This document shows, piece after piece, positions 26,493 to 35,874 of a DNA stretch of 64,000 nt (positions are counted from its first letter, which is position 1; each line of letters starts with the position of its first letter). The stretch lies in NCBI RefSeq assembly GCF_002873135.1, contig NZ_MCVI01000018.1, forward strand, positions 1-64,000, given 5' to 3'. The notes under the pieces were generated by a model that saw only the letters and a program-made list of their open reading frames with translations, did no database searches and was not told the DNA's origin. This DNA comes from Shewanella sp. 10N.286.48.A6 (GTDB lineage: Bacteria > Pseudomonadota > Gammaproteobacteria > Enterobacterales > Shewanellaceae). The translations under genes and the position numbers were made by a program.

Positions 26493-27293
26493 TTAATTAT
26501 TAAGCTTGCGCTCAAAGGCTGCGCCTAATAAAGCAAAATAATCGATCATCGCTGAGAATATTTGCGATCTGTGCTGCGCTGCTGGATACATCAATTGTGT
26601 CGCCAAATCCTTTTTTAATGTACCAGAGACTAAGTAATTGTTTTGTATATCACTACAAGCTTCAATCGCCGATTCAAATGCCCGTGCCATCAGTTCTGTG
26701 GGCTTAGAAAAATAATAACAGCCTTGCTGCTTATCAAGTTTGATTGCATTAGTGACATACTCACTGGGCTGTTCGCCATCATCAGACAACAACACCACTT
26801 TAAACAAAGCAGATAAATTGTCATTAAGCTTATGAGACTTTAATAGTGAATCATTTAGCCACAAGTCACTGGCGCATTGATATTTTTTAAATGAAAACCG
26901 GGGTGATACATCAAAAGCCTTATCGACAATATAATGATCAAATGCATGCCAAAACTCATGGGCTAAAGCCCCCGCGCCCGCATTTTTAGCAAGAGCTAAC
27001 TCGCGAGTTAGCGGAGAATAATGGGCCTGCACACCTTTTTGACCACCACGACCGAATAACAAATTTAGCGTTTTACGAAGGCCAATAAGCTCTGTGGGTA
27101 CTTGCAGTATTTGCGATAAATCTGCCATTGAATCAAATACTAAATTAGCGGCAAGATCAGATTCTTCTTTGGTTACCCATTTACCCACACTGATATGATT
27201 GAGGCCAAAACACTGTTTGATATCAATAAAATTAGCTTGTTCACCAGAGCGGTAATCGGCTCCATTTCGAAAATAACGGGCTGTTTTTAACAA
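26493..27293 (-). CDS. CLCA_X-type protein with HExxH motif
   Basis: A 266-residue soluble protein without signal peptide. It contains ALAHEFWHAFDHYI near residues 110-123, a canonical HExxH zinc-metallopeptidase motif with a third His (H-E-F-W-H-A-F-D-H). The preceding region KTLNLLFGRGGQKGVQAHYSP and ELALAKNAGAGAL are conserved in proteins I recall annotated as 'CLCA_X family' in Shewanella and Vibrio, related to LPD1-type domains of large polyvalent phage proteins. Peptidase activity is inferred from the motif only. It follows a terminator, so it has its own promoter. Confidence 0.65.
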   Translation of the reverse strand: MLKTARYFRNGADYRSGEQANFIDIKQCFGLNHISVGKWVTKEESDLAANLVFDSMADLSQILQVPTELIGLRKTLNLLFGRGGQKGVQAHYSPLTRELALAKNAGAGALAHEFWHAFDHYIVDKAFDVSPRFSFKKYQCASDLWLNDSLLKSHKLNDNLSALFKVVLLSDDGEQPSEYVTNAIKLDKQQGCYYFSKPTELMARAFESAIEACSDIQNNYLVSGTLKKDLATQLMYPAAQHRSQIFSAMIDYFALLGAAFERKLNN

Positions 27294-27341
27294 ACATCAC
27301 CTCAAAATTTATTCTACAGCTATGTAAATATCTGCAATAAA

Positions 27342-27364
27342 AAATGCCTCTTCATGAGGCATTT
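27342..27364 (-). terminator. Intrinsic terminator of the YaiL-like gene
   Basis: AAATGCCTC (27342-27350) and GAGGCATTT (27356-27364) form a 9-bp stem with loop TTCAT. Read on the minus strand it is followed by a T-rich tail. It lies between the YaiL-like gene and the HExxH gene. Confidence 0.8.
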
Positions 27365-27405
27365 ATTTCTGTTTTATCCCAAGCATTAGCTTGGGTTAAA
27401 AAACC

Positions 27406-27957
27406 TTACCACATTAAATCATCAGGAATAGCGTAATCAGCATAAGGATCGTTTTCTTCACTGGCCTGTTCAACTTGATTATCAGCAGATTCTTGCCATA
27501 AATACCCACACCACTCAGGTACCAACAAGTTAACTCGTTCAGCAAGTTTATGGGGCACAATATAACTTTTGTCTTCAAAACGCACGATACCAACAACACC
27601 CGTTTGTAATTGGCCTTGTAGTTTTTCATCCACATAAACAGATAAAATTTTATTCTCAACTGTAAAGTTAAATTTTATCTCGCCGCCTGCAGGTGCTTTA
27701 ATCGCAAACTTAGTAAATTCAGTGATTAAACCACGTACCTGACCTTTTTCTGACGCTTCAGTAAAGCGCTGCTCGTTTAAGGCTTTGTCCTTCGCTGCTT
27801 GTTCAAGTTTTTGCTGGGCAATTTGTTGCTTTAACGCTGCACTGCCATCATCTATTTTCGCTTTCTTTTGTTTACGCTTTTGTGTTTTCACATCGCGCGC
27901 TTTTTGCTTACTGGCAAGTCCTGCTTTTAGCAGCTGCTCTTGTAATGCGTTTGCCAT
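27406..27957 (-). CDS. YaiL-like protein (DUF2058)
   Basis: A 183-residue protein. The N-terminal half is a very basic, Lys/Gln-rich helix (LKAGLASKQKARDVKTQKRK… to about residue 70), expected to form a coiled coil that may touch nucleic acid. The C-terminal half is an acidic beta-rich domain, ending DPYADYAIPDDLMW, almost identical to the end of E. coli YaiL. The family is annotated as nucleoprotein/polynucleotide-associated, but a precise function is not known. It has its own terminator and is 27 bases after the SDR gene. Confidence 0.8.
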   Translation of the reverse strand: MANALQEQLLKAGLASKQKARDVKTQKRKQKKAKIDDGSAALKQQIAQQKLEQAAKDKALNEQRFTEASEKGQVRGLITEFTKFAIKAPAGGEIKFNFTVENKILSVYVDEKLQGQLQTGVVGIVRFEDKSYIVPHKLAERVNLLVPEWCGYLWQESADNQVEQASEENDPYADYAIPDDLMW

Positions 27958-27984
27958 TTAAATCACCTATAAAAATTGTTCATA

Positions 27985-28788
27985 TTACTGTGGTAAATGT
28001 TTTGCTAATGCATCCATTGCAGCGCCTGCGCCACCTAAAGACCAACCGCCATCGACGGGCAAAATGGTGCCTGTGATGTAGCTGGCCATGTCAGATGCTA
28101 GAAATAAGGCTGCATTGGCAATATCTTGTTTTTGACCATTGCGCTTTAATGGCACACTGTCTGCTATCATTGATTTTAAAGCTTTACTGGGCGCTAAGCG
28201 ATCAAAACCTTCTGTCTCTTCGATTGGGCCAGGTACAATCGAGTTTACCCGTATCCCTTCAACGCCCCACTCCATTGCTAAAGTGCGAGTTAACATATCA
28301 ACGCCGGCTTTAGCAGCGCATACGTGCACTTGCAAAGCCATTGGCACGTAAGCCTGAGGTGCAGAGATTTGTATCACGCTCGCATTGCCTTTAGTCAACA
28401 AAGGGTAAGCTTGCTTAATGACTTGAAAGCTACCTAATAAATCAATATCCATCACTGATTTAAAACCATTAACGGAGAGATCTTTTGCCCTTGAAGGGAA
28501 ATTACCCGCAGCGCCGCTGATGAGTATATCAATAGTGTTATATTGATCAGCGATGCTATTGAAACCAGATGCAACTGCGTCTGAATCTCTGACATCAAAA
28601 CTGACCCCAATATGCTTACCTTTGGGATTGGTTTGCTGCAGTAAAGCTAGCGCAGTATTGACTTTATCCATGTTACGACTGGCAACAGCCACATTGGCCC
28701 CCACTTTAGCAAAAGCACACGCTATACCTAAATTGATACCACTGGTGCCACCTACAACAACGACATTCTTTCCTTGATAATTAAACAT
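27985..28788 (-). CDS. SDR oxidoreductase, 2,4-dienoyl-CoA reductase (DECR2)-like
   Basis: A classical-fold short-chain dehydrogenase of about 267 residues. The cofactor loop is GGTSGINLGIA; ISGAAGNFPSRAKDLSVNGF and VMDIDLLGSF closely resemble peroxisomal 2,4-dienoyl-CoA reductases, and VHVCAAKAGVD shows the Lys of YxxxK with the Tyr replaced, as in that subgroup. RVNSIVPGPIEETEG is also shared. It probably reduces an unsaturated acyl-CoA with NADPH. The start chosen (ATG at 28786-28788) has AGGAG six bases upstream; an earlier in-frame ATG 15 bases before has none. Confidence 0.8.
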   Translation of the reverse strand: MFNYQGKNVVVVGGTSGINLGIACAFAKVGANVAVASRNMDKVNTALALLQQTNPKGKHIGVSFDVRDSDAVASGFNSIADQYNTIDILISGAAGNFPSRAKDLSVNGFKSVMDIDLLGSFQVIKQAYPLLTKGNASVIQISAPQAYVPMALQVHVCAAKAGVDMLTRTLAMEWGVEGIRVNSIVPGPIEETEGFDRLAPSKALKSMIADSVPLKRNGQKQDIANAALFLASDMASYITGTILPVDGGWSLGGAGAAMDALAKHLPQ

Positions 28789-28874
28789 TTTATGCTCCTG
28801 CATGTGTGTTATTAATCAGTTTAAAAGTTGCGCTGCTATAGGCTAGTGCTGGCGAAAATGTTCGCTATTAACTG

Positions 28875-29570
28875 CTATTTAAGCGAGTTAACGATTGCCT
28901 GTAACGACGCTAATGGATCTGTCGCTTTAGTAATGGGTCTACCGATTACTAAATAATCTGAACCAGCCGCAATTGCTTTTGGTGGCGTCATAACACGGTG
29001 CTGATCACCAACATCAGCGCCAACGGGGCGAATGCCGGGAGTGACTAAATTAAAGGCTCCGCCAAATGTTTGTTTTAGCATAGTTGCTTCTTGAGCTGAG
29101 CACACTACACCATCTAGGCCTGCTTGCTGTGTTAACGCTGCTAGGCGTTTAACATGTTCTGAAGCTGGCACATTGATCCCTAATAGCGCGAGGTCTTCAT
29201 CACTCATAGAAGTCAGCACTGTCACGGCGATTAATAATGGCGCATCTTTACCATAATTCCCTAATGCCGTTTTAGCAGCTTGCATCATGGCTAAACCGCC
29301 GCTTGCATGGACATTGGTCATCCAAACACCGAGATCGGCAGCTGCTGATACCGCTTTAGCCACAGTGTTAGGGATATCATGGAATTTTAAATCAAGAAAT
29401 AAATCAAAATCACGGTCATGGATATCTTTAACCAGTTGTGGGCCGAATAAAGTAAACATCTCTTTGCCTACTTTTAAACGACACATAGTAGGATCAAGTT
29501 TATCGATTAAAGCAAGCGCCTCATTTTTATTGTCATAATCTAAGGCCACTACAATCGGTTTATCTGCCAT
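28875..29570 (-). CDS. pyrF: Orotidine 5'-phosphate decarboxylase
   Basis: The last step of UMP synthesis. The 231-residue TIM barrel has the catalytic Lys/Asp signature [18 protein letters not shown] near residues 57-74 and phosphate-binding GIRP and VIGRPITKA at the end. A GGAG five bases before an ATG at 29568-29570 sets the start two codons inside the longest frame. It follows lapB by about 27 bases, in the usual gammaproteobacterial order lapA-lapB-pyrF, so these three are probably one operon. Confidence 0.96.
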   Translation of the reverse strand: MADKPIVVALDYDNKNEALALIDKLDPTMCRLKVGKEMFTLFGPQLVKDIHDRDFDLFLDLKFHDIPNTVAKAVSAAADLGVWMTNVHASGGLAMMQAAKTALGNYGKDAPLLIAVTVLTSMSDEDLALLGINVPASEHVKRLAALTQQAGLDGVVCSAQEATMLKQTFGGAFNLVTPGIRPVGADVGDQHRVMTPPKAIAAGSDYLVIGRPITKATDPLASLQAIVNSLK

Positions 29571-29597
29571 GTTCACTCCAGTAATATAAAAAATCAG

Positions 29598-30758
29598 TTA
29601 TTCGCCATCTAGCCCTTTTACGCGTTTTATACTTCCCCACTCTTTACATGATGGACAATGCCAGTAAAGGCTGTGTGCAGGGAAACCGCATGAGCTACAA
29701 CGATAACTAGGACGAAATTTAATTTGTTGTTCTACTAACTTTTCAAGCATTGAAAGACTTTGTTTCGCTTGGCCATCTTCAGCTTGCTTGATATGCAATT
29801 GCATTAAATGTTGGAAACCTTTCATTGTTGGATGTCGATACAAATGATCGAGCACCATTTTTTCGGCATTTTCACTAAAGCCTTGCTGAATTTTATGCTG
29901 AGCTAACGCAATAATTACTGACGCGCTAGCGCCTTCTTGTAAAGCTTGCTGAAGCAAGGTTTGGTAACCTTCAAGATCGTTACTGTCGCGGTAGACTTGC
30001 TTAGCAATACCAATGGCATCAGCAAATAACTCTATATCGGCAAGTTTTAACTCGACTAAGCTTTTTTTACATAGGCTTACTTGGTTAGCATCAAGATATA
30101 TCTTCGCTAGCGTTAACCAGGCACGGCCACATTTATCATCTAATTTAATGGCTTGTTGGAGATATTTGATTTTTTCAGCGTTTCCAGATTCTTCATCAGC
30201 GAGTTGACAATAAAAATGAGCGGTTACATGTTTTAAAACTTGTTGGCGTTTGCGACTTAGGCGTTTAGTAATATTAATGGCGTTTTGCCATTCTTTAGTG
30301 ACTTGATAAATTGATATTAATGCAGTTTCAGCTTCTTCGCTGTGATCATCTTGACTAACAAGATTAATAAAGATTTCTTCAGCTCTATCGTAAAAGCCGG
30401 CGGCTAAATAGTCTTTACCTAACTCCATCATGGCAATATCGCGTTGCTCTGTGGTCAGGCTTGGTCTAGCGATGAGGTTTTGATGTATTCTAATGGAGCG
30501 GTCTACTTCACCGCGCTTTCTAAATAATGAACCTAAAGATAAATGGGTATCTATGGTTTCATCGTCAACATCTAGCATGGTAATGAACAAATCAACCGCT
30601 TTATCTGATTCATTAGACAACAAAAAATTAAGCCCTGTAAAATAATCACGGCTTAGTTTTTTACTTTGTTGTTTTTGATTCTGTCTTATACTTCTTCGAC
30701 CCATATACCAGCCATAGCCGGCCGCGATAGGTAATAACAGAAAGAGGATTTCAAGCAT
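29598..30758 (-). CDS. lapB: LapB, lipopolysaccharide assembly TPR protein
   Basis: LapB (YciM) controls LpxC stability with FtsH and so sets lipopolysaccharide synthesis. The 386 residues start with a membrane anchor (about 1-20), followed by a string of tetratricopeptide repeats (about 35-350) and a C-terminal rubredoxin-like zinc/iron site, CSSCGFPAHSLYWHCPSC. All parts expected of the family are present. The ATG is one base after the lapA stop (TAATATG), a tight coupling. Confidence 0.96.
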   Translation of the reverse strand: MLEILFLLLPIAAGYGWYMGRRSIRQNQKQQSKKLSRDYFTGLNFLLSNESDKAVDLFITMLDVDDETIDTHLSLGSLFRKRGEVDRSIRIHQNLIARPSLTTEQRDIAMMELGKDYLAAGFYDRAEEIFINLVSQDDHSEEAETALISIYQVTKEWQNAINITKRLSRKRQQVLKHVTAHFYCQLADEESGNAEKIKYLQQAIKLDDKCGRAWLTLAKIYLDANQVSLCKKSLVELKLADIELFADAIGIAKQVYRDSNDLEGYQTLLQQALQEGASASVIIALAQHKIQQGFSENAEKMVLDHLYRHPTMKGFQHLMQLHIKQAEDGQAKQSLSMLEKLVEQQIKFRPSYRCSSCGFPAHSLYWHCPSCKEWGSIKRVKGLDGE

Positions 30759-30759
30759 A

Positions 30760-31059
30760 TTACGCTACAGTATCCTGTGACATTGGTTGAGATTGTTGTT
30801 CTAACAGTTGCTCTGTTAATTGGGCAATTTGCTTTTTGTTTTTTCTTAATATGATTTTGAATTTTAAAATATAATAAGCAGCAAATAACCAGCTTATGAC
30901 AAAACCACTGAAAAAAACAACAGCGAGTACGACGGGTAAACGATACTGACCTTCTGCAATAAAATAACTTACAGTGACAATTTGTTCATTCTTAGCACCA
31001 AAAAGTAAAGCTAGGACAAAGAATAAACCAACAATAACAATGGCAATAAATGATTTCAC
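30760..31059 (-). CDS. lapA: LapA, small membrane partner of LapB
   Basis: A 99-residue inner-membrane protein with two membrane segments (near residues 3-20 and 40-62) and a charged Gln-rich cytoplasmic tail, as in YciS/LapA. GAKNEQIVTVSYFIAEGQYRLP matches the family's loop. The chosen start is GTG at 31057-31059, with GGAG six bases upstream; an ATG four codons earlier has no ribosome binding site and gives an extra METH. It is translationally coupled to lapB. The ihfB terminator sits upstream, so a separate promoter is needed in the 100-base gap. Confidence 0.9.
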   Translation of the reverse strand: MKSFIAIVIVGLFFVLALLFGAKNEQIVTVSYFIAEGQYRLPVVLAVVFFSGFVISWLFAAYYILKFKIILRKNKKQIAQLTEQLLEQQSQPMSQDTVA

Positions 31060-31142
31060 GTGAGTCTCCATTCAACGTCGCAATATAATTGATTATCCAA
31101 GATATTTGCTAAAGTAACCAGCTTTGCAGTGCAATAGATACA

Positions 31143-31168
31143 AAAAAGCCTCCAAAAGGAGGCTTTTT
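31143..31168 (-). terminator. Intrinsic terminator of ihfB
   Basis: Arms AAAAAGCCTCC (31143-31153) and GGAGGCTTTTT (31158-31168) form an 11-bp stem with an AAAA loop 14 bases after the ihfB stop. The A/T ends give a U-tail in either direction. It ends the rpsA-ihfB unit before lapA. Confidence 0.9.
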
Positions 31169-31181
31169 AATCAAGCGTTAA

Positions 31182-31469
31182 TTAAACATTAACCGCATCG
31201 ACACGTTCACGCAGTTCTTTGCCTGGCTTAAAGTGCGGTACATATTTGCCTTCCAAGTCAACTGAGGTTCCAGTTTTTGGATTACGACCAACACGTGGTG
31301 CACGATAATGAAGAGAAAAACTACCAAAGCCACGGATTTCAATACGATCCCCGCCTTCTAATGTTGTTGCCATTTGCTCCAACATTTCTTTAATAGCACT
31401 TTCCACTTCTTTAGCCGACAACTGCGACTGCCCAGTGGCAAGCTTTTCGATCAGTTCGGATTTAGTCAT
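31182..31469 (-). CDS. ihfB: Integration host factor subunit beta
   Basis: IhfB pairs with IhfA to bend DNA sharply at specific sites. The 95 residues are standard: [40 protein letters not shown] and the DNA-intercalating arm [17 protein letters not shown]. It lies downstream of rpsA as in E. coli. A GAGGG-type ribosome binding site precedes it, and a nested hairpin lies in the intercistronic space. Confidence 0.97.
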   Translation of the reverse strand: MTKSELIEKLATGQSQLSAKEVESAIKEMLEQMATTLEGGDRIEIRGFGSFSLHYRAPRVGRNPKTGTSVDLEGKYVPHFKPGKELRERVDAVNV

Positions 31470-31500
31470 CCTTTACCCTCTATAATCAAGCCAAAACAGT

Positions 31501-31536
31501 CGCCTAATGGGGAGCGAACTCCCCAAACAACAGGCG
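31501..31536 (-). ncRNA. Nested intercistronic hairpin between rpsA and ihfB
   Basis: An outer stem, CGCCT (31501-31505) with AGGCG (31532-31536), encloses an inner stem, GGGGAG/CTCCCC (31509-31524), whose loop reads UUCG in the minus-strand RNA. There is no T-run, so it is not an intrinsic terminator; it may be a processing or stabilising element in the rpsA-ihfB mRNA. No gene is required. Confidence 0.55.
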
Positions 31537-31541
31537 ATATA

Positions 31542-33209
31542 TTACTTACGAGCTGCCTTGAACGCTTCAGCCATTGCATTACTAATAACAGCATCTTCTT
31601 GCTTGTTAATAGTTGCCATAGCTTCTTTCTCATCTGCTTCATCTTTCGCTTTGATAGATAAGCTGATAGAACGATTCTTGCGATCTACGCCCATGAACTT
31701 AGATTCAACTTTGTCACCTACAGCAAATACTGTAGATGCGTCTTCGATACGCTCGCGAGAGATATCTGCAACGCGAAGGTAACCTTCAACAGTTTCAGCT
31801 AGTTCAATTGTAACGCCTTTAGCGTCAACAGCAGTAACTACACCATTTACAATAGTACCTTTCTTCTTATCTGCCAAGTAGGCATTGAAAGGATCGTCTT
31901 CAGTTTGCTTAACGCCTAAGCTTATACGCTCGCGCTCAGGGTCAACTGAAAGTACTACTGCATGGATTTCGTCGCCTTTCTTGTACTCAGAAACAGCGTC
32001 TTCGCCAGTTCCGTTCCAAGAAATGTCAGAAAGGTGAACAAGACCATCGATGCCACCGTCAAGACCAATGAAGATACCGAAGTCAGTGATAGACTTGATC
32101 TTACCAGAAACTTTATCGCCCTTGTTGAAACGAGTAGCGAAATCATCCCATGGATTAGTCTTACATTGCTTAAGACCTAGAGAAATACGACGACGTTCTT
32201 CATCGATGTCTAATACTAGAACTTCAACTTCATCACCTAAGTTAACAACTTTAGATGGGTGAATGTTCTTATTAGTCCAATCCATTTCAGAAACGTGAAC
32301 AAGACCTTCAACGCCTTCTTCGATTTCAACGAAACAACCGTAGTCAGTTAGGTTAGTTACGCGACCAGTTAAGCGTGTGCTTTCTGGGTAGCGCTTGCTG
32401 ATTTCTAACCATGGATCTTCGCCAAGTTGCTTAAGACCTAGTGATACGCGTGTACGCTCACGGTCATACTTAAGAACTTTAACGTTGATTTCGTCACCAA
32501 CATTAACGATTTCAGATGGGTGCTTAACGCGCTTCCAAGCCATATCAGTGATATGTAGAAGACCGTCAACGCCACCTAAGTCTACGAATGCACCGTAGTC
32601 AGTAAGGTTCTTAACGATACCTTTAACTGCTTGACCTTCTTGAAGGTTCTCAAGAAGAGCATCACGCTCGGCACTGCTTTCTGATTCGATAACAGCACGA
32701 CGTGAAACAACAACGTTGTTACGCTTCTGGTCAAGTTTGATAACTTTGAATTCTAATTCTTTGTACTCTAGGTGAGCAGTATCGCGAACTGGGCGAACGT
32801 CTACTAGAGAACCTGGTAAGAAGGCACGGATACCGTTTAATTCAACAGTGAAACCACCTTTAACTTTACCATTGATGATACCGATTACAGTTTCAGCATC
32901 TTCATACGCTTTTTCTAGAACAATCCAAGCTTCGTGACGCTTAGCTTTTTCACGAGATAATTGAGTTTCACCGAAACCGTCTTCAACAGAGTCAAGTGCA
33001 ACATCAACTTCATCGCCAACAGCGATTTCTAAAACACCTTGAGCGTTTTTGAATTCGTCAGCAGAGATAGGGCTTTCAGACTTAAGACCAGCGTCAACAA
33101 GTACAGTACCGTTTTCGATGCGTACTACTACGCCACGTACGATAGAACCAGGACGGAACTCAAGTTCATTTAGGGATTGTTCAAATAGATCAGCAAAAGA
33201 TTCAGTCAT
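31542..33209 (-). CDS. rpsA: 30S ribosomal protein S1
   Basis: S1 unwinds and delivers mRNA to the 30S subunit. The 555 residues contain six S1 RNA-binding repeats, recognisable by the recurrent DYG(C/A)FV / GLVHVSEM and GLLHITDM segments. The length matches E. coli (557). A short leader with a hairpin precedes the gene, in line with the autoregulated rpsA leaders known in gammaproteobacteria. It is followed by ihfB, the usual arrangement. Confidence 0.98.
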   Translation of the reverse strand: MTESFADLFEQSLNELEFRPGSIVRGVVVRIENGTVLVDAGLKSESPISADEFKNAQGVLEIAVGDEVDVALDSVEDGFGETQLSREKAKRHEAWIVLEKAYEDAETVIGIINGKVKGGFTVELNGIRAFLPGSLVDVRPVRDTAHLEYKELEFKVIKLDQKRNNVVVSRRAVIESESSAERDALLENLQEGQAVKGIVKNLTDYGAFVDLGGVDGLLHITDMAWKRVKHPSEIVNVGDEINVKVLKYDRERTRVSLGLKQLGEDPWLEISKRYPESTRLTGRVTNLTDYGCFVEIEEGVEGLVHVSEMDWTNKNIHPSKVVNLGDEVEVLVLDIDEERRRISLGLKQCKTNPWDDFATRFNKGDKVSGKIKSITDFGIFIGLDGGIDGLVHLSDISWNGTGEDAVSEYKKGDEIHAVVLSVDPERERISLGVKQTEDDPFNAYLADKKKGTIVNGVVTAVDAKGVTIELAETVEGYLRVADISRERIEDASTVFAVGDKVESKFMGVDRKNRSISLSIKAKDEADEKEAMATINKQEDAVISNAMAEAFKAARK

Positions 33210-33233
33210 TTTATGATTACTTTCTTTTATAAA

Positions 33234-33255
33234 CCACCATCCATCCTAGATGTGG
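33234..33255 (-). promoter_or_regulatory. Hairpin in rpsA 5' leader
   Basis: In the minus-strand RNA, CCACAUC pairs with GAUGGUGG around a seven-base loop with one bulged G, 25-46 bases before the rpsA start codon. E. coli rpsA has a structured leader that binds S1 for autoregulation; this could be the local equivalent. The call is based on position and pairing only. Confidence 0.4.
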
Positions 33256-33322
33256 AGTCAATTAATTGATTTACATCTTCCGTGATATAAATGTTGTTTG
33301 ATAAATTCTCAGAATTAAGAAA

Positions 33323-34000
33323 TTACCTTAAGTTTTTATTGATGTGTTCAAGCACAAGCTCAAGCACTTCATTAATACCTATGCCACTAGTATCAATAAC
33401 TAGCGCGTCATCTGCAGGCACTAAAGGTGAGACAGAGCGATTAATATCGCGCTCATCACGCTCAATGATTTCAGATAAAAGGCGATCGATATTAACATCG
33501 AAGCCTTTGTCCTGCAACTGTTTATAGCGTCGCTGCGCCCTTTCCTCTGCGGATGCAGTTAGGAATATTTTTGCGGGTGCGTTAGGAAAAACCACTGTTC
33601 CCATGTCACGCCCATCGGCGACTAAACCCGGTTCAGTACAAAAAGCGCGTTGTCGTCTCAGTAATGCTTCTCTTACGCGAGGTAAAGCAGCGATTTTAGA
33701 TGCTGCATTACCACATTCTTGAGTACGAATACTGGTTGAAACGTCTTCACCTTCTAAAATGACTTTTACAAGGTCACTGCCCGCTAAGAACTGCACGTCT
33801 AAATGAGAAGCAAGTAAGGTGATCGCCTCTTCATTTTCTAATTCAACATCGTGATGAATGGCTGCAAGGGCTAAAACACGATAGATAGCGCCGCTATCTA
33901 GTAAGTGCCATTCAAGTCGCTCAGCGACGAGTTGGCATATGGTCCCTTTTCCTGCACCGCTTGGTCCGTCGATTGTGACTACTGGAGCACGTTCAGACAT
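33323..34000 (-). CDS. cmk: Cytidylate kinase
   Basis: Phosphorylates CMP and dCMP. The P-loop is [13 protein letters not shown] near residues 8-20; [22 protein letters not shown] and [11 protein letters not shown] follow as in all Cmk proteins. The ATG at 33998-34000 has a strong GGAGG ribosome binding site, giving 225 residues; the reading frame extends 38 codons further upstream but those are not family sequence. The gene lies between aroA and rpsA as in most gammaproteobacteria. Confidence 0.97.
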   Translation of the reverse strand: MSERAPVVTIDGPSGAGKGTICQLVAERLEWHLLDSGAIYRVLALAAIHHDVELENEEAITLLASHLDVQFLAGSDLVKVILEGEDVSTSIRTQECGNAASKIAALPRVREALLRRQRAFCTEPGLVADGRDMGTVVFPNAPAKIFLTASAEERAQRRYKQLQDKGFDVNIDRLLSEIIERDERDINRSVSPLVPADDALVIDTSGIGINEVLELVLEHINKNLR

Positions 34001-34175
34001 AAATTCCTCCGAAAAAAACAATCTTCCATGAATATAAAAAGGTTCATCAAAATGAGCGGGCGGCATTGTACAACAATTTACAGCAAAATACTGGAGAAAA
34101 TTTACGATATTCAATCAAGATCAAATGACGGCAGTATATTGACTGCCGTCATATTTAAGACTTAAACCAAGCGCT

Positions 34176-35456
34176 TTACTCACCGATACGTGCAAATTCA
34201 GTAAAATAGGCTGGGAAGGTTTTAGAGGTGCAATCTGGATCATTAATGGTAATACCGCAATCAGCAAAAGCCAGCATTGAAAAACACATCGCCATTCGGT
34301 GATCGTTGTAAGTGTCAATTGCTGCTGTATTTAAAACAGCTGGTGGCGTAACGGTAATATAGTCATGACCCTCGTCAACGGTTGCACCGACTTTACGTAA
34401 TTCAGTGGCCATTGCTGCAAGACGATCGGTTTCTTTAATGCGCCAGTTGTAAATGTTTGTGATACGTGTGGTGCCTTCGGCAAATAATGCCGCAGTTGCA
34501 ATGGTCATTGCCGCATCTGGAATGTGATTCATGTCTAAATCAACCGCGGTTAATTTTGCTTGGCGCGCGATAATAAAATCGTCGCCCCACTCGATGTCTG
34601 CGCCCATTTTTTCGAGTACATCAGCAAATTTAACATCGCCTTGAATACTGAGTTTACCGACACCGGTCACTTTGACTTCACCGCCTTGAATTGCGCCAGC
34701 AGCAAGAAAGTATGAAGCAGAGGATGCATCGCCTTCAACTAGCACTTTACCTGGGGAAACATATTTCTGACCTGTAGGTATTTCAAAACGGCGGTAGTCA
34801 TGATTGATCACTTCAACACCAAAACGGGCCATTAGTGCGATAGTGATATCAATATATGGTTTAGACACTAACTCACCTTTAATGGTGATATTAACCGTGT
34901 CTTTGGTTAATGGCGCTACCATTAACAAAGCTGTGAGGAACTGACTGGATAAATCCCCCGCTATCTCAACATCACCGCCATTTAAACCATTGGCATTAAT
35001 CGTCAGCGGTGGAAAACCATCATTTTTAAGATAGCTCACTTCAGCACCGAGTTGACGTAGTGCCTCAACAAGATCGCCAATAGGACGCTCTTCCATACGT
35101 GGTTCGCCCGTTAAGGTGAACTCGCCACTACCCAGTGTCAATGCCGCGCATAAAGGCCGCATTGCTGTCCCCGCATTACCTAAAAATAAGCTTTGCGCTT
35201 GTTCCGCCGTAATAGGCTTACCTAAGCCTTGTAGCTCACATACGGTGTTATTTTCAGATAATTGGTAATCAACGCCTAATTGCTTTAATGATGCCAACAT
35301 ATAGCGAATATCATCTGAATCAAGCAGATTTGTTAGCGTGGTTCTGCCTTCGGCTAAGGTTGCTAATAACAGCGCTCTATTCGAAATACTCTTAGAGCCA
35401 GGAATATTGACAACGCCATTTACTTTTTGGATCGGATCAAGACGCAATTGTTTCAT
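34176..35456 (-). CDS. aroA: 3-phosphoshikimate 1-carboxyvinyltransferase (EPSP synthase)
   Basis: AroA transfers the enolpyruvyl group from PEP to shikimate 3-phosphate in aromatic amino acid synthesis. The 426 residues carry [13 protein letters not shown] (PEP/glyphosate-site region, near residues 90-102) with the Gly at the position that keeps class I enzymes glyphosate-sensitive, and [27 protein letters not shown] near residue 20 is also intact. serC is close by but on the far side of an aminotransferase gene, not in the serC-aroA operon of enterics. Confidence 0.97.
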   Translation of the reverse strand: MKQLRLDPIQKVNGVVNIPGSKSISNRALLLATLAEGRTTLTNLLDSDDIRYMLASLKQLGVDYQLSENNTVCELQGLGKPITAEQAQSLFLGNAGTAMRPLCAALTLGSGEFTLTGEPRMEERPIGDLVEALRQLGAEVSYLKNDGFPPLTINANGLNGGDVEIAGDLSSQFLTALLMVAPLTKDTVNITIKGELVSKPYIDITIALMARFGVEVINHDYRRFEIPTGQKYVSPGKVLVEGDASSASYFLAAGAIQGGEVKVTGVGKLSIQGDVKFADVLEKMGADIEWGDDFIIARQAKLTAVDLDMNHIPDAAMTIATAALFAEGTTRITNIYNWRIKETDRLAAMATELRKVGATVDEGHDYITVTPPAVLNTAAIDTYNDHRMAMCFSMLAFADCGITINDPDCTSKTFPAYFTEFARIGE

Positions 35457-35874
35457 TACAAGTTCTTCTTAAATGTCTTCTCCCTGCTACGGAAGAATAA
35501 ATGTGTATGGGCTAAAAGAGAAAATGACGTCTTTGTCAATTTATCTATACGAATTAGATGGTATAAACTTAATAAATTATTCTTGAATACAAATTTACTG
35601 ATTGCAGCCAATGATTCAAGGGATAACTGAAATTAAATGACAGTTTTACGCTGAACTTGAATTATTTGCGTAAAAAAAGCGCAATTCGGCCATTTATATA
35701 ACCCAAACAGCCAACTTCATTAAGCAAATAAATGACTTTTTTGGTAAAAGTGTAAACTTTAAACTAAGTAAAATCTTTATTTTAGGTAGTTTCTAGAAAT
35801 AGCCATTTCAATCAGTATTTAAACCACGTTATGCTAAACAAAACCCTACTTTTATTTTTAATACTATAAGGTCA
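35457..35874. other. Divergent intergenic region, no gene seen
   Basis: A 418-base AT-rich gap between aroA (leftward) and an aminotransferase gene (rightward). It holds both promoters. I looked for TyrR boxes near 35750 (TGTAAA-N6-TTTACA) and found only a half-site. A weak repeat, TTGCG/CGCAA, occurs at 35666-35684. Confidence 0.4.

Noticed and set aside
31542..33209. Several long open frames on the opposite strand of rpsA and of gyrA
   Set aside because: They are shadows of highly biased codon use in these genes, with no ribosome binding sites and no family-like sequence.
35740..35790. TyrR box upstream of the aminotransferase gene
   Set aside because: Only one half-site (TGTAAA) is convincing; the second half does not match TTTACA.
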